Notes under the pieces: model-generated | What the model was told of the DNA's origin: nothing | The model's input: only the letters and a program-made list of their open reading frames with translations | The model's database searches: none | Made by a program: the position numbers and the translations under genes | Virus record (IMG/VR): IMGVR_UViG_3300031957_001675 | Location: 1 to 64,000 of that record | Direction: 5' to 3' (one strand) | DNA length: 64,000 nt | Source: a virus | Shown: positions 26,729 to 34,532 of the stretch, piece by piece | How the letters are laid out: every line of letters begins with the position of its first letter | Numbering within the stretch: the first letter of the stretch is position 1

Positions 26729-27253
26729 CTATTTTAAAGAATCTTCTATTTTTTGCAGATGATTTAAGGCTTCATCTGCTTGTTCTTTTAACTTTTTAAA
26801 ATCAATATTCCATTTTTCTTTATCGATTGAGTGACCGTCTGGTGATACTTGATTATACACATCTGGTGCTTTTTGATTTTTAAATGATATTAATTGTTCT
26901 TTTTGTTCTTTAACCCACGCTCGTTTGTTTTCAATAGCCTTTTTTGTTGCCCACTCATCAAACTTTCCTTCTAATCTTAACTTGTGTTCAATATTTATTT
27001 GACAATCAAAACAATGACCGTGTAGTAACCACATTTTATCATCTAAACGTTTTTTCATTGTCTTTGTACAGTTTGGACAAAACCAAGGCATCCGAGCCTC
27101 TTTCATAATATCAGATAATCTATCAATTTTATCACCTTGATTCAAATCTTTTTTATCTCGATAGCCAACCATTACTCTTTTTTCTGGTGTTTCACCTCGT
27201 AAGATAGATTGCATTGCTTTATTCTCTCTTACACTTTCTCTACTTCTTGCCAT
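26729..27253 (-). CDS. Zinc-ribbon protein upstream of terminase (174 aa)
   Basis: The protein begins MARSRESVRENKAMQSILRG and has a CxxC pair at WFCPNCTKTM and a second at HGHCFDCQIN, near residues 57-84, forming a likely zinc ribbon. The C-terminal half is a long charged helix. I recall similar proteins upstream of the terminase in other marine T4-like phages, with no assigned role. The position would suit a packaging adaptor or small terminase replacement, but a zinc ribbon is not typical of gp16. GGAGTTATA precedes the start. Confidence 0.65.
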   Translation of the reverse strand: MARSRESVRENKAMQSILRGETPEKRVMVGYRDKKDLNQGDKIDRLSDIMKEARMPWFCPNCTKTMKKRLDDKMWLLHGHCFDCQINIEHKLRLEGKFDEWATKKAIENKRAWVKEQKEQLISFKNQKAPDVYNQVSPDGHSIDKEKWNIDFKKLKEQADEALNHLQKIEDSLK

Positions 27254-27261
27254 TATAACTC

Positions 27262-30200
27262 CTAAAAATTTAATAAACCTAATATTTGATTAACTGGAGC
27301 AAACGCACCAGTAAACTTATATGTTTTACCTTTGTATTTAAATACTATTCCTTCTGATGGTACTATAGCTTTTAGTCCACCGATTTTATTTAATTTATCT
27401 AACTGTAATTTTAACGTTTGTATTTTCTTTACATCACCACCACTTTTAACAGTTTTGATTGCGTTAATTACATCTTTTCTTATTTTTTGTACTGCCTTAT
27501 CTGGTGAAGCAGCTAAGTAACCACTTATGTTTTTTAAAATTTCAGCACCAACGTCAAAGAACAATACTTCAAATGGTTTCATATTTTGTTTAACCCATTT
27601 TTGATGGTCATTTTTATCAAATGATAATACCCAATCTAAAAACTTTTCATTCTTAATATCTTTTTTTATCATTGGTATCTTGTATGACTTATTGAAGTAC
27701 GCCCACCTTTTAGTTAAGTTAACTAAAACTTTATTTGGTATCTTATAATTATACTGCTTTGAAGCATTAAAAATAAACTCTTCCCAAAATGATTGATGAT
27801 ACATAGCTAACTCATCATTGTCTTTTAACTTATATTGTTTTTGTAATTTATTTAATCTACTCAAATATATTTTTTTCTTTTTACTAAAATCTTGTACTTT
27901 AGGTACTGTTAAAAATTGTGGTTTACCAATTGTATAATTTTTTTGTACATTCTGATTTACTTGTTTAATCATACCAGCTAACATACGAGCTGAATCTTTT
28001 GGTTGACCTATTGCAGTACCGCTTTCATCATACTCTAATGTACCGTGAAATACTATTTGTGCTTTATCATAATCTATAACATTTGCAGACTTTGGATACA
28101 TAACTTCTAAGTTCATCCAACGTTTACCATTACCAAATATCTTTTCTTTTTGTTTATCAGATAAAGAACCTATTGATTTATTTAAATCTTTCATTGCGAA
28201 AACAAATGCATCTCTTATATCACCTCTACCTGCAAACTTAGATGCTACACCTTTTATGTCCATAGCTGATGACCCAAAGTTTTTCAATTGACCTTTGTTT
28301 CTTGCTGTAACCAATTTATTATTTACCCACGAAATCATTAGATTTTGACCGTCAAGTTTTTCTGTAACCCCATCTTCTCTATTTAATTTACCACCTAGTC
28401 CATTAATAATTATCTGTTTTAAATCTGAAAATGTAATATTTTTGTCATCAAACGGATGATTCATATGTCCGTATGCTCCACCTTCTAATATCAAACCTTC
28501 TTTGATTTCTTTTTTAGATTTTGATTGAGCATTGATAGCACTACCGTGTGTTGCTCCTGGTACGACTAAAACTTTCTTACCTTGTTTTTTATACTCTTCC
28601 ATTTTACGAGACATATTATCTCGTCTCAACTGATTCCAAGCTAATTGAGCTTTACCTAATGTGGTTGAACCAGCTTTACCTGTATCTTCAGGAAAACTTT
28701 GATTGAATAGTTGTTTTACTTCTTCACCACTTGGTGGAAACTCACCTTTATACCCATTATCTTTTAGATATTGCTTACCTTCATCTGTTAGATACGTAGC
28801 TTCTTTAGGGTTATCACCTTGTCCTACTAAAAATGCATACATAGCACCTGTCATTTGTGATGGTGTAGCATTCATCTTTTTGGCTAAGTCCTTATAGATT
28901 GGTGCATCTTGATTAGTGTGTTCGTTGTATTTACCATCCCAAGTATCAACACTACCACCTGCTTTTTCAACCATCTTACCAATAAGTTCTTGTTCTGTAC
29001 CCTCGTGGTAATTGTGTCCATCACCTTGTCCACCCTCTCCTAAAAACACTACGTTTTCTGCTCCGTGCTTTTTTATAAAATCTTGAACCATTGGAACTAC
29101 TTGTTTCTTTACAAACTCACCAGCTTTTGGGTCATCATTACTCATATGAGGTGTTCCAATAACCATACTATCATCGGTTTCGGTTACGTATTGAGCTTTG
29201 TGAACTTTTGGTTCGTAACCAACTTCCTCATCACCTAAGTATAAATTACCGTGTGGGTCTTTACCAAAACTTTTAATTTTATCCATTCTTTTTTTAGTTG
29301 AACCACCATTTTTTTCATCATAATCTCTGTCAAATTCTGCAGGTTGTATTTTTTTAGATGTATCTTGTTTCTCACCGTTATCAGTCATACTTTTTGCTTG
29401 TTTATAAGCTGGATGTTCTTCACCTTGTTTGAGAGCTCCTTTTACTGTGATTTCTTTTTCATTTCCATCTTTAGTTTTGTATTTAATTTTTTTGTCCATT
29501 ACATCATCTTGTTCAATTAGTAATTTCACATAATCATCTAAATTAATTCTTTCTTTTAAATCTAATTTATCTGTTTCAGTATTTCCTACATTGTCTTTAC
29601 CAATACCTGGTAAAACTGGAGTCTCTACTTCTACACCTGTATAATTTTTACCATCAGGTGTTATACCCATCCATTTTAATACTTGATAACCTAAATCTCT
29701 TAAAACAGTGCCTTCAATATAATCCTTATATGACTGAATTGGATTATTTGTACCGAAACGAGAACCATACTTACCAGATGTTTTTCTACCATACGCAACT
29801 GCAGGTACAACATTATAATTTAATGTATAGTCAAAGTCAGGGTTTACGGCGTGTTTTCCTAAAATATACTGTAGTACTTCCCAACCAGTACCAGCATACA
29901 TATCATCTATCCATAATTTAGCGAATTTTTTATAATCACTAAATCCTTTATAAAATGTTGGTGGTCCGTCATCAGTTGGTGTTAGTAACGTAGTGCTTTC
30001 TGTTACAAGTTTTTTTATATCATTATTGATTAAAAATTCGTCTATTGATTCAAATAACTTTTTAAACTTATTATTCATCATAGTGTAGATACCTTTATCA
30101 AAGTATCCAAATGCTTTTTTAAATAACTTTTCTCTATTTTTTTCATAATCAGGTGAACCAAGTAATTGTCTCATTACGGTTCCACTAACTTCTTTACCAC

Positions 30201-32190
30201 CTACTTTAACTGAAACGTGTGGTGCTGTAAGAACGTATCCGTTATCTTCATAACCATTCATATTGTTTTTGTTCTTTTTATAATCTTGAAAGTATTTACC
30301 ACCTTTTAATCTACCAGCATCTTTAGCTCCAAATATATAAACAACTGCTGTAGTATCTTTATCATATTTCTTTAATACGTTTTTAGCCACATAAGGTGAC
30401 TTCTCTTGTATAATACGATTTTTAGGTACACCCATCTTTACCATATGACGAACTTTCTCTGCAAAGTTCATAGGGTGTCTTGGTGGTTGTTTTATATTAG
30501 ATGTAGTGATGTAAGCGTCATCTACTCTTTTCTTTAACCACTCGTAAGTTTTTTTGTGATGAGGACCAAATGGTTGAAATCTTCCACCATAAATACCTAC
30601 AACTTTTTTAATTTCTTTTTGTTCATTAACTTTTTTATAACCACTACCATAAGGAACTGAAGTGTTGCCTTTCTTCTTCATCTTCTCAACACCTTTACGA
30701 CTAGGTGATGGTATAGTCAATTCATTTTTTTTCTTAGTTTTCTTTTTCATTTTGTTGATGAATGCTCTATACACTGCCGCTTGAGAAGCTTTACCCATTT
30801 CTTTTGCTCGTTGTTCCATAGCAACTGCTGCTTGTATTTTGTGAGCGTGAGACTTACCACTATTTTTAATTTTACTTACAGATGCTTGAGCGTCTTTTAC
30901 TGTTGCGAACTTTAGTCCTTTTATTGTTCCTTTTGGATTTTCATCTGTATATAAATCTGAATGAGATTTTGAACCTCTATGTTGTCCTTTTTTTCTTGGT
31001 ACTCTTGGTGCTTCTATTACAGGTTCATAACCTTTTTTCTTTTTATTTGGTTTCTTATCTTGATTACCACCTATTTCTTTATCATCATCATCAAAGTCAT
31101 ACGTATCTGGTTCTGATAGTGAACCCATTTGGTTTGCACTCATAGAATATTTATGGTGTTTTGAAAAATTTTTACCAGCATCTGTTTCTGGTTTATTCTT
31201 AATCTTTTTAATCTTATCTGTTACTTTAGTTGGTAGTGCTTCTGAAAGACCTTGTTTTTTTAATATTTGTTGTTTTTTAATCCAACGTTTAGCTAGTTTA
31301 TTTTTTATAGGTAACTTTAAAAATTTACTTACACCTTTTCTAACTAATGATGCAAATTTCTTTTGAGCTTCTTGAGGTTTTAAAAATTTAGAATTATCTA
31401 CGATTAAAAAATTTTGTTTAAAAAGATTTTGAAACTTACCTAAATTAGATTGAACATCTTTCCAACTTTTTTCTAATAAGTCTGGTGGTAATATTCTATC
31501 TCTTTCTTGATTTCTTTGTTGAGCAACTTCTAAAGATGTATTAACGAAAACCATATATGTGTCATAACCATCTTCTTGTAATTCTCTTTTCATTTTAGCA
31601 AGTTTACCAAAGTCGTGACCAGTACCATCTATAATCATACCCAACTTACCTTTTTGGTATAACTTCATTCTTTGTACAGTAAGTGATTTAGCAAAATCTC
31701 TTAAACCACTTTTTCCTTTAGCTGTTAAGTCTTTGAACACCTCATCTGGCATCTTATCTAAATCTGTACCAAAACCAAACTTGTTTAAAAGAAACTTTAA
31801 CTCTTTATCTGAGTTAACCATCTTCATACCACTTACACTAATGTTTAATCTTTCAGGTATTCCAAATAGTTGTTTAGCTACATAAGTCTTACCACTACCT
31901 GGCCCTCCAGCTAAGAATACAGCTTTGAATATACCTGGGTCATTTACACCCTCTGTAACTTTTTTCTTTTTTGCATTAAGAAATTTTCTACTATTTTTTT
32001 TAGGGATTCTAAATGTAGTGGCTTTTCTACCATTGATAGTCGGCATACCGTGTACATCTTTACGTATAGATTTAACAACAGTTTTTTTATTTTTAAATCT
32101 ACCTGTAAGGATAGTATCACCAACCTTTACTGGTATAGTGATGTCCTCTTCTAAAAAAGGTTTAGTTAACCATTCGGTTAATTTTTTCAT
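27262..32190 (-). CDS. Giant packaged polyprotein: kinase-, NMNAT-, TraB/ChaN- and ligase-like domains (1642 aa)
   Basis: A leader MKKLTEWLTKPFLEE|D (residues 1-15) matches the gp21-cut capsid-targeting pattern. Domains in order: P-loop kinase with GGPGSGKT at 95-102 (zeta-toxin/polynucleotide-kinase type); basic linker ~320-520; adenylyltransferase fold with GRFQPFGPHH at 536-545 and SGTVMRQLL at 669-677 (NMNAT-like); unknown ~745-890; TraB/ChaN-like region ~1000-1220 ending VLVVPGATHG; and a covalent nucleotidyltransferase (ligase) with EKLDGQNL at 1277-1284, LEVMYP at 1361-1366 and EGIVFKYKG at 1613-1621. Candidate gp21 sites fall between domains: VTE80, LSE317, VIE393, LFE714, VTE731, ILE1236. 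Inferred: cut into separate enzymes in the prohead and injected. Domain calls are by motif only. Confidence 0.8.
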   Translation of the reverse strand: MKKLTEWLTKPFLEEDITIPVKVGDTILTGRFKNKKTVVKSIRKDVHGMPTINGRKATTFRIPKKNSRKFLNAKKKKVTEGVNDPGIFKAVFLAGGPGSGKTYVAKQLFGIPERLNISVSGMKMVNSDKELKFLLNKFGFGTDLDKMPDEVFKDLTAKGKSGLRDFAKSLTVQRMKLYQKGKLGMIIDGTGHDFGKLAKMKRELQEDGYDTYMVFVNTSLEVAQQRNQERDRILPPDLLEKSWKDVQSNLGKFQNLFKQNFLIVDNSKFLKPQEAQKKFASLVRKGVSKFLKLPIKNKLAKRWIKKQQILKKQGLSEALPTKVTDKIKKIKNKPETDAGKNFSKHHKYSMSANQMGSLSEPDTYDFDDDDKEIGGNQDKKPNKKKKGYEPVIEAPRVPRKKGQHRGSKSHSDLYTDENPKGTIKGLKFATVKDAQASVSKIKNSGKSHAHKIQAAVAMEQRAKEMGKASQAAVYRAFINKMKKKTKKKNELTIPSPSRKGVEKMKKKGNTSVPYGSGYKKVNEQKEIKKVVGIYGGRFQPFGPHHKKTYEWLKKRVDDAYITTSNIKQPPRHPMNFAEKVRHMVKMGVPKNRIIQEKSPYVAKNVLKKYDKDTTAVVYIFGAKDAGRLKGGKYFQDYKKNKNNMNGYEDNGYVLTAPHVSVKVGGKEVSGTVMRQLLGSPDYEKNREKLFKKAFGYFDKGIYTMMNNKFKKLFESIDEFLINNDIKKLVTESTTLLTPTDDGPPTFYKGFSDYKKFAKLWIDDMYAGTGWEVLQYILGKHAVNPDFDYTLNYNVVPAVAYGRKTSGKYGSRFGTNNPIQSYKDYIEGTVLRDLGYQVLKWMGITPDGKNYTGVEVETPVLPGIGKDNVGNTETDKLDLKERINLDDYVKLLIEQDDVMDKKIKYKTKDGNEKEITVKGALKQGEEHPAYKQAKSMTDNGEKQDTSKKIQPAEFDRDYDEKNGGSTKKRMDKIKSFGKDPHGNLYLGDEEVGYEPKVHKAQYVTETDDSMVIGTPHMSNDDPKAGEFVKKQVVPMVQDFIKKHGAENVVFLGEGGQGDGHNYHEGTEQELIGKMVEKAGGSVDTWDGKYNEHTNQDAPIYKDLAKKMNATPSQMTGAMYAFLVGQGDNPKEATYLTDEGKQYLKDNGYKGEFPPSGEEVKQLFNQSFPEDTGKAGSTTLGKAQLAWNQLRRDNMSRKMEEYKKQGKKVLVVPGATHGSAINAQSKSKKEIKEGLILEGGAYGHMNHPFDDKNITFSDLKQIIINGLGGKLNREDGVTEKLDGQNLMISWVNNKLVTARNKGQLKNFGSSAMDIKGVASKFAGRGDIRDAFVFAMKDLNKSIGSLSDKQKEKIFGNGKRWMNLEVMYPKSANVIDYDKAQIVFHGTLEYDESGTAIGQPKDSARMLAGMIKQVNQNVQKNYTIGKPQFLTVPKVQDFSKKKKIYLSRLNKLQKQYKLKDNDELAMYHQSFWEEFIFNASKQYNYKIPNKVLVNLTKRWAYFNKSYKIPMIKKDIKNEKFLDWVLSFDKNDHQKWVKQNMKPFEVLFFDVGAEILKNISGYLAASPDKAVQKIRKDVINAIKTVKSGGDVKKIQTLKLQLDKLNKIGGLKAIVPSEGIVFKYKGKTYKFTGAFAPVNQILGLLNF

Positions 32191-32193
32191 TGA

Positions 32194-32700
32194 CTACCAC
32201 TTTCTACAAGACCAGTATCGAGCTTTATGTCTTGGTCCTGGATTATCACAATTGTGTCTTGCTCTAAAAGCTTTACGTGCTTTTGGATTTGATTTACGTA
32301 TTCTCATTGTACCACCTTTAGCATCTCCACCTTGTCCAAAGTTAACTTTAACTACATTACCTTTTGGATTTTTTACATATACTTTAAACTTCTTAGCATC
32401 ACCCTGCATTATCTTACCAAGTTTTACTTTTCTACCTTGATACTCAGCTTCCATCATTGGTTGTTTTTCAAATTCGAACGTATAACCACAACCCTCACCT
32501 AAAGAATTTTCCCAATAGATTTCAGCAACACAATTAGGTACCATCTTATCACCTTTTTTCTTCATACCAACTTGTTGATACCCTACCCAACAAGTACCTC
32601 TTGCCTCGTCTTTACGCTTACCATCTTTATCGTATTTACCACTTTTCTTTTTTGCTATAGCAATAGCTGCTTGTTGTGCTGCACTAGATGCTTCTTTCAT
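32194..32700 (-). CDS. Conserved phage protein with Cys/His-rich C-terminus (168 aa)
   Basis: The start is ATG 32700 (MKEASSAAQQAAIAIAKKKS), with AAAGGTTAATT upstream; a longer in-frame start at 32718 lacks a ribosome binding site. The C-terminus (FRARHNCDNPGPRHKARYWSC) is a motif I recognise from other T4-like marine phages, perhaps a small zinc-binding end. The central part has KFKVYVKNPKGNVVKVNFG, a beta hairpin. The MKEA start resembles a leader-less version of the packaged proteins. It directly precedes the polyprotein gene. A virion-packaged protein is likely; activity unknown. Confidence 0.65.
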   Translation of the reverse strand: MKEASSAAQQAAIAIAKKKSGKYDKDGKRKDEARGTCWVGYQQVGMKKKGDKMVPNCVAEIYWENSLGEGCGYTFEFEKQPMMEAEYQGRKVKLGKIMQGDAKKFKVYVKNPKGNVVKVNFGQGGDAKGGTMRIRKSNPKARKAFRARHNCDNPGPRHKARYWSCRKW

Positions 32701-32702
32701 AA

Positions 32703-32891
32703 TTAACCTTTCTTCCAACCACCACCTGCAGCTTTGTATTGTTTAGCTGCCCAAGCGTTTGCGTAAGCTGAAGGATAAACATCAAACTTCTTTTTAGCTT
32801 GTGACTTATAGTAAGACCACTTACTTGGATTTGTTGGTACGTTTTTTTCTAAAAACATTGTTAACTTTTGTTCTGCTTCTTTTACATTCAT
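32703..32891 (-). CDS. DUF5872-like small protein, in-frame 3' part of an interrupted gene (62 aa)
   Basis: The frame from ATG 32891 (MNVKEAEQKLTMFLEKNV) to the stop at 32703 encodes the KKKFDVYPSAYANAWAAKQY motif and a GGGWKKG end, which I recall from small phage proteins (DUF5872). No ribosome binding site precedes this ATG (the upstream codons are Lys AAG/AAA). The frame continues open upstream into a further 66 codons up to an in-frame TGA, so this is probably the C-terminal part of a larger gene (see 32703-33128). Confidence 0.6.
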   Translation of the reverse strand: MNVKEAEQKLTMFLEKNVPTNPSKWSYYKSQAKKKFDVYPSAYANAWAAKQYKAAGGGWKKG

Positions 32892-33128
32892 CTTCTTTTT
32901 TTTCTTTCTTGGATGTGAATGTGAAGACTCATCAGTTGGATTAAGTCTACTTACACTTACATTTTTGTAAAGTTTATTACCGAATTGTATATCTACAATT
33001 TCAACTTTACCATCTTCACTTAATGAGTGCCAAGTTACTTTACCGACACCCTCATTTTTTCTCTCAGGAGACCCCCAAGTTGCGTGATGAAATCATTGAT
33101 GTTGAACTGATTTATTATATTTATCCAT
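32703..33128 (-). pseudogene. Full-length form of the DUF5872-like gene, interrupted by TGA at codon 12
   Basis: ATG at 33128, behind AAAAGGAATTA and 2 nt after the upstream stop, starts MDKYNKSVQHQ. Codon 12 (33095-33093) is TGA, then FHHATWGSPERKNEGVGKV and a beta segment (GKVEIVDIQFGNKLYKNVSV) run in frame into the 62-aa ORF at 32891. A Trp codon (TGG) would fit the site. TGA is a working stop elsewhere in this phage (several ATGA overlaps), so general recoding is unlikely. Options are a real nonsense mutation, an assembly or sequencing error, or specific readthrough. Confidence 0.65.
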
Positions 33129-33130
33129 TA

Positions 33131-33583
33131 TTAATTCCTTTTGAACCTATTAACAATTTCCATTACGTGTAGTTTTATGAAGTTTGTATCTCTTTCGAAA
33201 TCATCATTTATCATCTCAGCTACACGACCTAATTTAAAAGATATTATATTAGTTAATTCTATAGCGTGTTCAACTGGGTCGTGGTCAACTTCTTCATCTT
33301 TCACGACTTGTTTTTCCATTTCAAATAAATGGTCTAAATCTTTAGCTGAACTCTTTACTAATTCTTTAGCACTGTCATCTAAATCTTTTTCTATAAGTTT
33401 GTTATATAATATGACTGCAGACTTACAAATATCAAAATGTTCAGTTTTGAACCCTAGTATATCTATATTTTCACCGCCACCAAAATGTTCTGGTTCCTCT
33501 TGTTCTAATTTTAATGTAGGTAGAGGTTCACCAAATTTTCTATCCCACGCATTCTCACTAAGTATGTTTTTTAATTTAATCAT
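33131..33583 (-). CDS. Packaged-type protein with MIKLKNIL leader (150 aa)
   Basis: The leader and following block MIKLKNILSE|NAWDRKFGEP continue LPTL, as in the 115-aa protein at 20111-20458; the two then diverge. The remainder is helical and acidic (KSAVILYNKLIEKDLDDSAKE, VVKDEEVDHDPVEHAIELTN), with no Cys cluster. The leader predicts targeting into the prohead core and gp21 cleavage after Glu10. The function after entry is unknown; the two proteins may form a pair. Confidence 0.65.
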   Translation of the reverse strand: MIKLKNILSENAWDRKFGEPLPTLKLEQEEPEHFGGGENIDILGFKTEHFDICKSAVILYNKLIEKDLDDSAKELVKSSAKDLDHLFEMEKQVVKDEEVDHDPVEHAIELTNIISFKLGRVAEMINDDFERDTNFIKLHVMEIVNRFKRN

Positions 33584-33585
33584 TT

Positions 33586-33948
33586 TTATGCACCTGTTTT
33601 TACTTTTATTGTTTTTTGTCCTTTAGTTCTTTCACCACCTTTTTTAGGGTCACCACCTTTTTTCTGTGCTGTTCTTTTTCGTTTAACAAAAGAAGCAATA
33701 CCTTTTTTACCTAATTTTCTAGCTTTAGTAGCAGATAAACATGCTGCGTATGCATCACCTTCTTCACTATCACCACACTTACCTAATTTTTTACCAGTAG
33801 AAGAGTATCTGTCCCAACCACCTTTTGTTGTACCACCTGCACCACCTTTACCAAACCATTTACGTAAGTCTTCATTTGTAGGTGTACCACAAAAGATACA
33901 TATGTTGTCTTTTATAGTTTGTATTGCTTTTTGTGTTTTTTCATTCAT
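33586..33948 (-). CDS. Conserved basic phage protein with Cys motifs (120 aa)
   Basis: The protein has an N-terminal CIFCGTP segment, then DLRKWFGKGGAGGTTKGGWDRY, KCGDSEEGDAYAACLSATKA and a strongly basic GIASFVKRKRTAQKKGGDPK tail. This order of motifs is familiar from cyanophage and other marine phage small proteins of unknown role. The Cys residues may bind zinc and the tail may contact DNA. It lies between the endolysin and a packaged-protein gene, overlapping the endolysin gene end by one base. A packaged or DNA-binding role is inferred only. Confidence 0.6.
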   Translation of the reverse strand: MNEKTQKAIQTIKDNICIFCGTPTNEDLRKWFGKGGAGGTTKGGWDRYSSTGKKLGKCGDSEEGDAYAACLSATKARKLGKKGIASFVKRKRTAQKKGGDPKKGGERTKGQKTIKVKTGA

Positions 33949-34445
33949 TATACTGATAATGCCCTTTTATACCAACCGAATATGAATCGTTCTTGTTCAG
34001 GTTTTTTATTCACTAAATCATAGTAGTGTTTTAATCTGTAACAACGAACTCTATCTAATTCAGGTGTATGTTTTGCTAATGCTGCTTTTGTACCTGGTCC
34101 AAATCCCCCATCAACAGTCAAATCACCTCCCTTACCATTAATGGCTCTTTGTAATATTTTTACAGCAGTACCTCTACCTTGATTTACACACATATCAAAA
34201 AAGATGTGTTTTAAATCATCGGGTAAATCATCTACTTTATTTTTGTCCCAGTAGTCTTTTTTATAAATATCTTTTGCATCTTCTTTTGTAAGATTTTTTA
34301 TATCAACATCAGGGTAAAATCGTTTAGCTATACCAAAGTTTGTCTCACCACCTAAATCTTTTGGGTCGTGGACGTATCCGCCTTCGTGATGTAGTGTTAT
34401 TTCGATTATTTCATCAAATGTTGTTAAAATTTTATCATTTTTCAT
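33948..34445 (-). CDS. Endolysin, GH108-type N-acetylmuramidase with peptidoglycan-binding domain
   Basis: The start is ATG 34445 (MKNDKILTTFDEIIEITLHH), behind GGGAGTAAACCT; the longer upstream frame lacks a ribosome binding site. The N-terminal domain has the GH108 signature HHEGGYVHDPKDLGGETNFG with the catalytic Glu at residue 21, followed by YKKDYWDKNKVDDLP. A C-terminal peptidoglycan-binding region has TVDGGFGPGTKAAL and a KPEQERFIFGWYKRA end, as in known muramidases. It has no signal peptide, so it needs a holin; candidate holin and spanin genes lie at 49.6-50.6 kb, well separated. Confidence 0.88.
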   Translation of the reverse strand: MKNDKILTTFDEIIEITLHHEGGYVHDPKDLGGETNFGIAKRFYPDVDIKNLTKEDAKDIYKKDYWDKNKVDDLPDDLKHIFFDMCVNQGRGTAVKILQRAINGKGGDLTVDGGFGPGTKAALAKHTPELDRVRCYRLKHYYDLVNKKPEQERFIFGWYKRALSV

Positions 34446-34501
34446 AGGTTTACTCCCTAGTAACTTTATTATATATTGTAAAATGCTATATATATTCATT
34501 A

Positions 34502-34509
34502 ATAAATAT
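34502..34509 (-). promoter_or_regulatory. Candidate late promoter element ATATTTAT (endolysin operon)
   Basis: The coding strand reads CAGATATTTATTAATG, 57 nt upstream of the endolysin ATG at 34445. An AT-rich ATATATA dyad lies in the leader. Confidence 0.5.
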
Positions 34510-34532
34510 CTGTTTGATTGTTTTTCTTATTT

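Noticed and set aside
26357-27253. Small terminase subunit gp16
   Set aside because: Neither small gene upstream of gp17 shows the helical, coiled-coil or helix-turn-helix features of gp16; one is a zinc-ribbon protein and the other is beta-rich, so I left the call open.
33093-33095. Whole-genome recoding of TGA as Trp
   Set aside because: TGA ends several genes in ATGA or GTGA overlaps (for example 20455, 46519, 50559, 50696, 52932), and Trp is written TGG throughout, so TGA is a normal stop here.
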